Source of the DNA: Anthopleura xanthogrammica
Lineage: Eukaryota > Cnidaria > Anthozoa > Actiniaria > Actiniidae
NCBI GenBank assembly: GCA_964019055.1
Contig: OZ025212.1
Coordinates: 8,733,109 to 8,797,108 of the forward strand
Length of the DNA: 64,000 bases
Direction of reading: 5' to 3'
The notes beneath the pieces are model-generated. The model searched no databases, was not told the DNA's origin, and saw nothing but the letters and a program-made list of their open reading frames with translations. Every line of letters begins with the position of its first letter. Within the stretch, counting starts at the first letter, position 1. Made by a program: the position numbers and the translations under genes. Shown piece after piece: positions 49,451 through 61,543 of the stretch.

Positions 49451-52400
49451 ATGATTTTGGAATTTCATAATTTTGATCACGGAAATGGATTGCTGGCACG
49501 ATTCTACCTATACATGGTCACGTTTATCTTGTGAAAATTCGGCAGTCTTCCCCTAGTTTTGGTGCCCGCGCATGCGCAGCTACAAAGATACGCACTTTAC
49601 GATTTTGGAATTTGCCAATTTTGATCACGGAAATGGATTGCTGGCACGATTCTACCTATACATGGTCACGTTTATCTTGTGAAAATTCGGCAGTCTTCCC
49701 TTAGTTTTAGTGCCCGCGCATGCGCAGCTACAATGTTAGGAACTTTACGATTTTGGAATTTGCCAATTTTGATCACGTAAATAGATTGCTGGCACGATTC
49801 TACCTATACATGGTCACGTTTATCTTGTGAAAATTCGGCAGTCTTCCCCTAGTTTTGGTGCCCGCGCATGCGCAGCTACAAAGATACGCACTTTACGATT
49901 TTGGAATTTGCCAATTTTGATCACGGAAATGGATTGCTGGCACGATTCTACCTATACATGGTCACGTTTATCTTGTGAAAATTCGGCAGTCTTCCCCTAG
50001 TTTTGGTGCCCGCGCATGCCCAGCTACAAAGATACGCACTTTACGATTTTGGAATTTGCCAATTTTGATCACGGAAATCGATTGCTGGCACGATTTTACC
50101 TATACATGCTCACGTTTATCTTGTGAAAATTCGGCAGTCTTCCCCTAGTTTTGGTGCCCGCGCATGCGCAGCTACAAAGTTAGGCACTTTACGATTTTGG
50201 AATTTCCCAATTTTGATCACGGAAAACGATTGCTGGCACGATTCTACATATACATGGTCACGTTTATCTTGTGAAAATTCGGCAGTCTTCCCCTAGTTTT
50301 GGTGCCCGCGCATGCGCAGCTACAAAGATACGCACTTTACGATTTTGGAATTTGCCAATTTTGATCACGGAAATCGATTGCTGGCACGATTTTACCTATA
50401 CATGGTCACGTTTATCTTGTGAAAATTCGGCAGTCTTCCCCTAGTTTTGGTGCCCGCGCATGCGCAGCTACAAAGTTAGGCACTTTACGATTTTGGAATT
50501 TCCCAATTTTGATCTCGGAAATCGATTGCTGGCACGATTCTACATATACATGGTCACGTTTATCTTGTGAAAATTCGGCAGTCTTCCCTTAGTTTTGGTG
50601 GCCGCGCATGCGCAGCTACAAAGTTAGGCACTTTACGATTTTGGAATTTGCCAATTTTGATCACGGAAATGGATTGCTGGCACGATTCTACCTACACATG
50701 GTCACGTTTATCTTTTGAAAATTCGGTAGTCTTCCCCTAGTTTTGGTGCCCGCGCATGCGCAGCTACAAAGTTAGGCACTTTACGATTTTGGAATTTCCC
50801 AATTTTGATCACGGAAATCGATTGCTGGCACGATTCTACATAACCATGGTCACGTTTATCTTGTGAAAATTCGGCAGTCTTCCCCTAGTTTTGGTGGCCG
50901 CGCATGCGCAGCTACAAAGATACGCACTTTACGATTTTGGAATTTGCCAATTTTGATCACGGAAATGGATTGCTGGCACGATTCTACCTACACATGGTCA
51001 CGTTTATCTTTTGAAAATTCGGTAGTCTTCCCATAGTTTTGGTGCCCGCGCATGCGCAGCTACAAAGTTAGGCACTTTACGATTTTGGAATTTGCCAATT
51101 TTGATCACGGAAATGGATTGCTGGCACGATTCTACCTATACATGGTCACGTTTATCTTGTGAAAATTCGGTAGTCTTCCCCTAGTTTTGGTGCCCGCGCA
51201 TGCGCAGCTACAAAGATACGCACTTTACGATTTTGGAATTTGCCAATTTTGATCACGGAAATCGATTGCTGGCACGATTCTACCTATACATGGTCACGTT
51301 TATCTTGTGAAAATTCGGCAGTCTTCCCCTAGTTTTGGTGCCCGCGCATGCGCAGCTACAAAGTTAGGCACTTTACGATTTTGGAATTTCCCAATTTTGA
51401 TCACGGAAATCGATTGCTGGCACAATTCTACCTATACATGGTCACGTTTATCTTGTGAAAATTCGGCAGTCTTCCCCTAGTTTTGGTGGCCGCGCATGCG
51501 CAGCTACAAAGATACGCATTTTACGATTTTGGAATTTGCCAATTTTGATCACGGAAATGGATTGCTGGCACGATTCTACCTATACATGGTCACGTTTATC
51601 TTGTGAAAATTCGGCAGTCTTCCCCTAGTTTTGGTGCCCGCGCATGCGCAGCTATATAAAGATACGCACTTTACGATTTTGGAATTTCCCAATTTTGATC
51701 ACGGAAATCGATTGCTGGCACGATTCTACCTATACATGGTCACGTTTATCTTGTGAAAATTCGGCAGTCTTCCCCTAGTTTTGGTGCCCGCGCATGCGCA
51801 GCTACAAAGTTAGGCACTTTACGATTTTGGAATTTGCCAATTTTGATCACGGAAATGGATTGCTGGCACGATTCTACCTATACATGATCACGTTTATTTT
51901 GTGAAAATTCGGAAGTCTTCCCCTAGTTTTGGTGCCCGCGCATGCGCAGCTACAAAGTTAGGCACTTTACGATTTTGGAATTTGCCAATTTTGAAAACGG
52001 AAATGGATTGCTGGCACGATTCTACCTATACATGGTCACGTTTATCTTGTGAAAATTCAGCAGTCTTCCCCTAGATTTGGTGCCCGCGCATGCGCAGCTA
52101 CAAAGATACGCACTTTACGATTTTGGAATTTCCCAATTTGAATAACGGAAATCGATTGCTGGCACGATTTTACCTATACATGGTCACGTTTATCTTGTGA
52201 AAATTTGGCAGTCTTCCCCTAGTTTTGGTGCCCGCGCATGCGCAGCTACAAAGTTAGGCACTTTACGATTTTGGAATTTCGCAATTTTCAAAACGGAAAT
52301 GGATTGCTGGCACGATTCTACCTATACATGGTCACGTTTATCTTGTGAAAATTCGGCAGTCTTCCCCTAGTTTTGGTGCCCGCGCATGCGCAGCTATAAA

Positions 52401-53040
52401 GTTAGGCACTTTACGATTTTGGAATTTGCCAATTTTGATCACGCAAATGGATTGCTGGCACGATTCTAGCTATACATGGTCACGTTTAACTTGTGAAAAT
52501 TCGGCAGTCTTCCCCTAGTTTTGGTGCCCTCGCATGCGCAGCTACAAAGATACGCACTTTACGATTTTGGAATTTGCCAATTTTGATCACGGAAATGGAT
52601 TGCTGGCACGATTCTACCTATACATGGTCACGTTTATCTTGTGAAAATTCGGCAGTCTTCCCCTAGTTTTGGTGCCCGCGCATGCGCAGCTACAAAGATA
52701 CGCACTTTACGATTTTGGAATTTCCCAATTTGAATAACGGAAATCGATTGCTGGCACGATTCTACCTATACATGGTCACGTTTATCTTGTGAAAATTTGG
52801 CAGTCTTCCCCTAGTTTTGGTGCCCGCGCATGCGCAGCTACAAAGTTAGGCACTTTACGATTTTGGAATTTCCCAATTTTCAAAACGGAAATGGATTGCT
52901 GGCACGATTCTACCTATACATGGTCACGTTTATCTTGTGAAAATTCGGCAGTCTTCCCCTAGTTTTGGTGCCCGCGCATGCGCAGCTACAAAGATACGCA
53001 CTTTACGATTTTGCAATTTGCCAATTTTGATCACGGAAAT
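49451..53040 (+). repeat. Satellite array with tttcccaatttt and gatacgcact monomers
   Basis: About 24 monomers. Alternating gttaggcact and gatacgcact types, with ttcccaa replacing ttgccaa and atcgattg common. Two-monomer alternation is visible at 50.0-51.6 kb. New variants from 52 kb are cccaatttgaataacgg (about 52130, 52725 and 53170) and tttcaaaacgg. No gene or unique sequence is present. Confidence 0.8.
51642..51791 (+). repeat. 150-bp variant monomer (+2 bp) with a TATA-like insertion
   Basis: The usual gctacaaag is replaced by gctatataaag, adding two bases and creating tatataaa at 51653-51660. This is the only such copy I saw. It fits the TATA-box consensus but is most simply a slippage or TA gain in an A/T-rich spot. 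Confidence 0.88.
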
Positions 53041-53575
53041 CGATTGCTGGCACGATTCTACCTATACAAGGTCACGTTTATCTTGTGAAAATTCGGCAGT
53101 CTTCCCCTAGTTTTGGTGCCCGCGCATGCGCAGCTACAAAGTTAGGCACTTTACGATTTTGGAATTTCCCAATTTGAATAACGGAAATCGATTGCTGGCA
53201 CGATTCTACCTATACATGGTCACGTTTATCTTGTGAAAATTTGGCAGTCTTCCCCTAGTTTTGGTGCCCGCGCATGCGCAGCTACAAAGTTAGGCACTTT
53301 ACGATTTTGGAATTTCCCAATTTTCAAAACGGAAATGGATTGCTGGCACGATTCTACCTATACATGGTCACGTTTATCTTGTGAAAATTCGGCAGTCTTC
53401 CCCTAGTTTTGGTGCCCGCGCATGCGCAGCTACAAAGATACGCACTTTACGATTTTGGAATTTGCCAATTTTGATCACGGAAATCGATTGCTGGCACGAT
53501 TCTACCTATACAAGGTCACGTTTATCTTGTGAAAATTCGGCAGTCTTCCCCTAGTTTTGGTGCCCGCGCATGCGC

Positions 53576-55647
53576 AGCTACAAAGTTAGGCACTTTACGA
53601 TTTTGGAATTTCCCAATTTTGAAAACGGAAATGGATTGGTGGCACGATTCTACCTATACATGGTCACGTTTATCTTGTGAAAATTCGGCAGTCTTCCCCT
53701 AGTTTTGGTGCCCGCGCATGCGCAGCTACAAAGATACGCACTTTACGATTTTGGAATTTGCCAATTTTGATCACGGAAATCGATTGCTGGCACGATTCTA
53801 CCTATACAAGGTCACGTTTATCTTGTGAAAATTCGGCAGTCTTCCCCTAGTTTTGGTGCCCGCGCATGCGCAGCTACAAAGTTAGGCACTTTACGATTTT
53901 GGAATTTCCCAATTTTGAAAACGGAAATGGATTGGTGGCACGATTCTACCTATACATGGTCACGTTTATCTTGTGAAAATTCGGCAGTCTTCCCCTAGTT
54001 TTGGTGCCCGCGCATGCGCAGCTACAAAGTTAGGCACTTTAGTATTTTGGAATTTGCCAATTTTGATCACGCAAATGGATTGCTGGCACGATTTTAGCTA
54101 TACATGGTCACGTTTAGCTTGTGAAAATTCGGCAGTCTTCCCCTAGTTTTGGTGCCCTCGCATGCGCAGCTACAAAGATACGTACTTTATGATTTTGGAA
54201 TTTGCCAATTTTGATCACGGAAATGGATTGCTTGCACGATTCTACCTATACATGGTCACGTTTATCTTGTGAAAATTCGGCAGTCTTCCCCTAGTTTTGG
54301 TGCCCGCGCATGCGCAGCTACAAAGATACGCACTTTACGATTTTGGAATTTGCCAATTTTGATCACGGAAATCGATTGCTGGCACGATTCTACCTATACA
54401 TGGTCACGTTTATCTTGTGAAAATTCGGCAGTCTTCCCCTAGTTTTGGTGCCCGCGCATGCGCAGCTACAAAGTTAGGCACTTTACGATTTTGGAACTTG
54501 CCAATTTTGAAAACGGAAATGGATTGCTGGCATGATTCTACCTATACATGGTCACTTTTATTTTGTGAAAATTCGGCAGTCTTCCCCTAGTTTTGGTGCC
54601 CGCGCATGCGCAGCTACAAAGTTAGCCACTTTACGATTTTGGAATTTCCCAATTTTGAAAACGGAAATGGATTGGTGGCACGATTCTACCTATACATGGT
54701 CACGTTTATCTTGTGAAAATTCGGCAGTCTTCCCCTAGTTTTGGTGCCCGCGCATGCGCAGCTACAAAGATACGCACTTTACGATTTTGGAATTTGCCAA
54801 TTTTGATCACGGAAATCGATTGCTGGCACGATTCTACCTATACAAGGTCACGTTTATCTTGTGAAAATTCGGCAGTCTTCCCCTAGTTTTGGTGCCCGCG
54901 CATGCGCAGCTACAAAGTTAGGGACTTTACGATTTTGGAATTTCCCAATTTTGAAAACGGAAATGGATTGGTGGCACGATTCTACCTATACATGGTCACG
55001 TTTATCTTGTGAAAATTCGGCAGTCTTCCCCTAGTTTTGGTGCCCGCGCATGCGCAGCTACAAAGTTAGGCACTTTAGTATTTTGGAATTTGCCAATTTT
55101 GATCACGCAAATGGATTGCTGGCACGATTTTAGCTATACATGGTCACGTTTAGCTTGTGAAAATTCGGCAGTCTTCCCCTAGTTTTGGTGCCCTCGCATG
55201 CGCAGCTACAAAGATACGTACTTTATGATTTTGGAATTTGCCAATTTTGATCACGGAAATGGATTGCTTGCACGATTCTACCTATACATGGTCACGTTTA
55301 TCTTGTGAAAATTCGGCAGTCTTCCCCTAGTTTTGGTGCCCGCGCATGCGCAGCTACAAAGATACGCACTTTACGATTTTGGAATTTGCCAATTTTGATC
55401 ACGGAAATCGATTGCTGGCACGATTCTACCTATACATGGTCACGTTTATCTTGTGAAAATTCGGCAGTCTTCCCCTAGTTTTGGTGCCCGCGCATGCGCA
55501 GCTACAAAGTTAGGCACTTTACGATTTTGGAATTTGCCAATTTTGAAAACGGAAATGGATTGCTGGCATGATTCTACCTATACATGGTCACTTTTATTTT
55601 GTGAAAATTCGGCAGTCTTCCCCAAGTTTTGGTGCCCGCGCATGCGC
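53576..55647 (+). repeat. 7-monomer (1036 bp) tandem duplication
   Basis: Markers repeat at 1036 bp: ctttagtatttt (54041 and 55077), gcaaatgg with ttttagc (about 54071 and 55107), gatacgtacttta (about 54177 and 55213) and ggcatgattc (about 54530 and 55566). Flanking gaaaacgg with gattggtgg monomers and ctatacaagg monomers also recur on this spacing. Differences include gttagccac near 54622 against gttaggcac in the second unit. Confidence 0.85.
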
Positions 55648-58155
55648 AGCTACAAAGTTAGGCACTTTACGATTTTGGAATTTGCCAATTTTGATCACGG
55701 AAATCGATTGCTGGCACGATTCTACCTATACATGGTCACGTTTATCTTGTGAAAATTCAGCAGTCTTCCCCTAGTTTTGGTGCCCGCGCATGCGCAGCTA
55801 CAAAGATACGCACTTTACGATTTTGGAATTTCCCAATTTGGATCACGGAAATCGATTGCTGGCACGATTCTACCTATACATGGTCATGTTTATCTTGTGA
55901 AAATTCGGCAGTCTTCCCCTAGTTTTGGTGCCCGCGTATGCGCAGCTACAAAGTTAGGCACTTTACGATTTTGGAATTTGCCAATTTTTATCACGGAAAT
56001 GGATTGCTGGCACGATTCTACCTATACATGGTCACGTTTATCTTGTGACATTTCGGCAGTCTTCCCCTAGTATTGGTGCCCGCGCATGCGCAGCTACAAA
56101 GGTAGGCACTTTACGATTTTGGAATTTGCCAATTTTGATCACGGAAATGGATTGCTTGCACGATTCTACCTATACATGGTCACGTTTATCTTGTGAAAAT
56201 TCGGCAGTCTTCCCCTAGTTTTGGTGCCCGCGCTTGCACAGCTACAAAGATAGGCACTTTACGATTTTGGAATTTGCCAATTTTGATCACGGAAATCGAT
56301 TGCTGGCACGATTCTACCTATACATGGTCACGTTTATCTTGTGAAAATTCGGCAGTCTTCCCCTAGTTTTGGTGCCCGCGCAGGCGCAGCTACAAAGATA
56401 AGCACTTTACGATTTTGGAATTTCCCAATTTTGATCACGGAAGTCGATTGCTGGCACGATTGTACCTATACATGGTCACGTTTATCTTGTGAAAATTCGG
56501 CAGTCTTCCCCTAGTTTTGGTGCCCGCGCATGCGCAGCTACAAAGAGAGGCACTTTACGATTTTGGAATTTGCCAATTTTGATCACGGAAATGGATTGCT
56601 GGCACGATTCTACCTATACATGGTGACGTTTATCTTGTGAAAATTCGGCAGTCTTCCCCTAGTTTTGGTGCCCGCGCATGCGCAGCTACAAAGATAAGCA
56701 CTTTACGATTTTGGAATTTGCCAATTTTGATCACGGAAATGGATTGCTGGCACGATTCTACCTATAAATGATCACGTTTATCTTGTGAAAATTCGGTAGT
56801 CTTCCCCTAGTTTTGGTGCCCGCGCATGCGCAGCTACAAAGATAAGCACTTTACGATTTTGGAATTTGCCAATTTTGATCACGGAAGTCGATTGCTGGCA
56901 CGATTCTACCTATACATGGTCACGTTTATCTTGTGAAAATTCGGCAGTCTTCCCTTAGTTTTGGTGCCCGCGCATGCGCAGCTACAAAGATACGCACTTT
57001 ACGATTTTGGAATTTGCCAATTTTGATCACGGAAATAGATTGCCGGCAGGATTCCACCTATACATGGTTACGTTTATCTTGTGAAAATTCGGCAGTCTTC
57101 CCCTAGTTTTGGTGCCGGCGCATGCGCAGCTACAAAGAGAGGCACTTTACGATTTTGGAATTTGCCAATTTTGATCACGGAAATAGATTGCTGGCACGAT
57201 TCTACCTATACATGGTTACGTTTAGCTTGTGAAAATTCGGCAGTCTTCCCCTAGTTTTGGTGCCCGCGCATGCGCAGCTACAAAGATAGGCACTTTACGA
57301 TTTTAAAATTTGCCAATTTTGATCACGGAAATGGATTGCTGGCACGATTCTACCTATACATGGTCACGTTTATCTTGTGAAAATTCGGCAGTCTTCCCCT
57401 ATTTTTTGTGCCCGCGCATGCGCAGCTACAAAGATAAGCACTTTACGATTTTGGAATTTGCCAATTTTGATCACGGAAATGGATTGCTGGCACGATTCTA
57501 CCTATAAATGGTCACGTTTATCTTGTGAAAATTCGGCAGTCTTCCCTTACTTTTGGTGCCCGCGCATGCGCAGCTACAAAGATACGCACTTAACGATTTT
57601 GGAATTTGCCAATTTTGATCACGGAAATAGATTGCCGGCAGGATTCCACCTATACATGGTCACGTTTATCTTGTGAAAATTCGGCAGTCTTCCCCTAGTT
57701 TTGGTGCCCGCGCATGCGCAGCTACAAAGAGAGGCACTTTACGATTTTGGAATTTGCCAATTTTGATCACGGAAATAGATTGCTGGCACGATTCTACCTA
57801 TACATGGTCACGTTTAGCTTGTGAAAATTCGGCAGTCTTCCCCTAGTTTTAGTGCCCGCGCATGCGCAGCTACAAAGTTGGGCACTTTCCGATTTTAAAA
57901 TTTGCCAATTTTGATCACGGAAATGGATTGCTGGCACGATTCTACCTATACATGGTCACGTTTATCTTGTGAAAATTCGGCAGTCTTCCCCTAGTTTTTG
58001 TGCCCGCGCATGCGCAGCTACAAAGTTAGGCACTTTACGATTTTGGAATTTGCCAATTTTGATCACGGAAATGGATTGCTGGCACGATTCTACCTATACA
58101 TGGTCACGTTTATCTTGTGAAAATTCGGCAGTCTTCCCCTAGTTTTGGTGCCCGC

Positions 58156-58449
58156 ACATGCGCAGCTACAAAGTAAGGCACTTTACGATTTTGGAATTTG
58201 CCAATTTTGATCACGGAAATGGATTGCTGGCACGATTCTACCTATACATGGTCACGTTTATCTTGTGAAAATTCGGCAGTCTTCCCCTAGTTTTGGTGCC
58301 CGCCTGCGCAGCTACAAAGATAGGCACTTTACGATTTTGGAATTTGACAATTTTGATCACGGAAATCGATTGCTGGCACGATTCTACCTATACATGGTCA
58401 CGTTTATCTTGTGAAAATTCGGCAGTCTTCCCCTAGTTTTGGTGCCCGC
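58156..58449 (+). repeat. Monomer pair shortened by 2 bp at its junction
   Basis: The junction reads gcccgcctgcgcag instead of gcccgcgcatgcgcag, near 58297-58311. This removes two bases and destroys the palindrome and NRF-1-like element. The first monomer of the pair also has gcacatgc at its start. Confidence 0.88.
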
Positions 58450-59485
58450 GCATGCGCAGCTACAAAGTTAGGCACTTTACGATTTTGGAATTTGCCAATT
58501 TTGATCACGGAAATGGATTGCTGGCACGATTCTACCTATACATGGTCACGTTTATGTTTTGAAAATTCGGCAGTCTTCCCCTAGTTTTGGTGCCCGCGCA
58601 TGCGCAGCTACAAAGTTAGGCACTTTACGATTTTGGAATTTGCCAATTTTGATCACGGAAATGGATTGCTGGCACGATTCTACCTATACATGGTCACGTT
58701 TATCTTGTGAGAATTCGGCAGTCTTCCCCTAGTTTTGGTGCCCGCGCATGCGCAGCTACAAAGTTAGGCACTTTACGATTTTGGAATTTGACAATTTTGA
58801 TCACGGAAATAGATTGGTGGCACGATTCTACCTATACATGGTCACGTTTAGCTTGTGAAAATTCGGCAGTCTTCCCCTAGTTTTGGTGCCCGCGCATGCG
58901 CAGCTACAAAGTTAGGCACTTTACGATTTTGGAATTTGCCAATTTTGATCACGGAAATGGATTGCTGGCACGTTTCTACCTATACATGGTCACGTTTATC
59001 TTGTGAAAATACGGCAGTCTTCCCCTAGTTTTGGTGCCCGCGCATGCGCAGCTACAAAGTTAGGCACTTTACGATTTTGGAATTTGCCAATTTTGATCAC
59101 GGAAATAGATTGCTGGCACGATTCTACCTATACATGGTCACGTTTATCTTGTGAAAATACGGCAGTCTTCTCCTAGTTTTGGTGCCCGCGCATGCGCAGC
59201 TACAAAGTTAGGCACTTTACAATTTTGGAATTTGCCAATTTTTATCACGGAAATAGATTGCTGGCACGATTCTACCTATACATGGTCACGTTTAGCTTGT
59301 GAAAATTCGGCAGTCTTCCCCTAGTTTTGGTGCCCGCGCATGCGCAGCTACAAAGTTAGGCACTTTACGATTTTGGAGTTTGCCAATTTTGATCACGGAA
59401 ATAGATTGCTGGCACGATTCTACCTATACATGGTCACGTTTATCTTGTGAAAATTCGGCAGTCTTCCCCTAGTTTTGGTGCCCGC

Positions 59486-59626
59486 GCATACGCAGCTACA
59501 AAGATACGCACTTTACGATTTTGGAATTTGCCAATTTTGATCACGGAAATGGATTGCTGGCACGATTCTACCTATACATGGTCACGTTTAACTTGTGAAA
59601 ATACTTCCCCTAGTTTTGGTGCCCGC
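59486..59626 (+). repeat. 141-bp variant monomer (-7 bp)
   Basis: Between about 59598 and 59608 the usual gaaaattcggcagtcttcc is shortened to gaaaatacttcc, the largest length change in the window. The neighbour starts at 59627 with a gcgcagccac variant. Phase then holds exactly to the end of the window. Confidence 0.92.
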
Positions 59627-60116
59627 GCATGCGCAGCCACAAAGTTAGGCACTTTACGATTATGGAATTTGCCAATTTTGATCACGGAAATAGATTGCTG
59701 GCACGATTCTACCTATACATGGTCACGTTTAGCTTGTTAAAATTCGGCAGTCTTCCCCTAGTTTTGGTGCCCGCGCATGCGCAGCTACAAAGATAGGCAC
59801 TTTACGATTTTGCAATTTGCCAATTTTGATCACGGAAATCGATTGCTGGCACGATTCTACCTATACATGGTCACGTTTATCTTGTGAAAATTCGGCAGTC
59901 TTCCCCTAGTTTTGGTGTCCGCGCATGCGCAGCTACAAAGTTAGGCACTTTACGATTTTGGAATTTGACAATTTTGATTACGGAAATCGATTGCTGGCAC
60001 GATTCTACCTATACATGGTCACGTTTATCTTGTGAAAATTCGGCAGTCTTCCCGTAGTTTTGGTGCCCGCGCATGCGCCGCTACAAAGATAGGCACTTTA
60101 CGATTTTGGAATTTGC

Positions 60117-61543
60117 CAATTTTGATCACGGAAATAGATTGGTGGCACGATTCTACCTATACATGGTCACGTTTAGCTTGTGAAAATTCGGCAGTCTTCC
60201 CCTAGTTTTGGTGCCCGCGCATGCGCAGCTACAAAGTTAGGCACTTTACGATTTTGGAATTTGCCAATTTTGATCACGGAAATGGATTGCTGGCACGATT
60301 CTACCTATACATGGTCACGTTTATCTTGTGAAAATACGGCAGTCTTCCCCTAGTTTTGGTGCCCGCGCATGCGCAGCTACAAAGTTAGGCACTTTACGAT
60401 TTTGGAATTTGCCAATTTTGATCACGGAAATAGATTGCTGGCACGATTCTACCTATACATGGTCACGTTTATCTTGTGAAAATACGGCAGTCTTCTCCTA
60501 GTTTTGGTGCCCGCGCATGCGCAGCTACAAAGTTAGGCACTTTACGATTTTGGAATTTGCCAATTTTGATCACGGAAATGGATTGCTGGCACGATTCTAC
60601 CTATACATGGTCACGTTTATCTTGTGAGAATTCGGCAGTCTTCCCCTAGTTTTGGTGCCCGCGCATGCGCAGCTACAAAGATAGGCACTTTACGATTTTG
60701 GAATTTGACAATTTTGATCACGGAAATAGATTGGTGGCACGATTCTACCTATACATGGTCACGTTTAGCTTGTGAAAATTCGGCAGTCTTCCCCTAGTTT
60801 TGGTGCCCGCGCATGCGCAGCTACAAAGTTAGGCACTTTACGATTTTGGAATTTGCCAATTTTGATCACGGAAATGGATTGCTGGCACGATTCTACCTAT
60901 ACATGGTCACGTTTATCTTGTGAAAATACGGCAGTCTTCCCCTAGTTTTGGTGCCCGCGCATGCGCAGCTACAAAGTTAGGCACTTTACGATTTTGGAAT
61001 TTGCCAATTTTGATCACGGAAATAGATTGCTGGCACGATTCTACCTATACATGGTCACGTTTATCTTGTGAAAATACGGCAGTCTTCTCCTAGTTTTGGT
61101 GCCCGCGCATGCGCAGCTACAAAGTTAGGCACTTTACGATTTTGGAATTTGCCAATTTTGATCACGGAAATGGATTGCTGGCACGATTCTACCTATACAT
61201 GGTCACGTTTATCTTGTGAGAATTCGGCAGTCTTCCCCTAGTTTTGGTGCCCGCGCATGCGCAGCTACAAAGATAGGCACTTTACGATTTTGGAATTTGA
61301 CAATTTTGATCACGGAAATAGATTGGTGGCACGATTCTACCTATACATGGTCACGTTTATCTTGTGAAAATTCGGCAGTCTTCCCCTAGTTTTGGTGCCC
61401 GCGCATGCGCAGCTACAAAGTTAGGCACTTTACGATTTTGGAATTTGCCAATTTTGATCACGGAAATGGATTGCTGGCACGATTCTACCTATACATGGTC
61501 ACGTTTATCTTGTGAAAATACGGCAGTCTTCCCCTAGTTTTGG
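60117..61543 (+). repeat. 4-monomer (592 bp) higher-order repeat, two full copies and part of a third
   Basis: gatagattggtgg-type monomers recur near 60137, 60729 and 61321, and gtgagaattcgg near 60624 and 61216, all 592 bp apart. Each unit has two aaaatacggcag monomers and one cttctccta monomer in fixed order. The third unit changes agcttgtg to atcttgtg near 61358 and ends near 61543 at ggtccccgc. Confidence 0.88.

Larger units (their letters stand above)
55648..60116 (+). repeat. Loosely ordered satellite segment with a local 4-monomer repeat
   Basis: About 30 monomers. gattgccggcagg with attccacc occurs at 57041 and 57633, 592 bp apart, marking a 4-monomer duplication. Elsewhere monomers mix gataagcact, gagaggcact and gttaggcact types with many single variants. 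Short open frames here are by-products of the repeat and not genes. Confidence 0.78.

Noticed and set aside
54532..54738. Open frame of 68 codons on the plus strand
   Set aside because: It lies wholly inside satellite monomers, its peptide is a translation of the repeat, and no Kozak, promoter or conserved copy supports it.
55453..55752. Open frame of 99 codons, with overlapping frames at 55568-55774 and 55777-56070
   Set aside because: These are repeat translations made possible by local loss of the tag stop (ccccaag near 55621). The frames overlap in different phases of the same satellite, as expected by chance.
57310..57676. Two overlapping open frames of 65 and 99 codons
   Set aside because: They encode the same repeat-derived peptide words in shifted frames; there is no independent evidence for coding.
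59447..59740. Open frame of 97 codons
   Set aside because: It is open only because the 7-bp deletion near 59600 shifts the frame past a stop. It is satellite sequence throughout.
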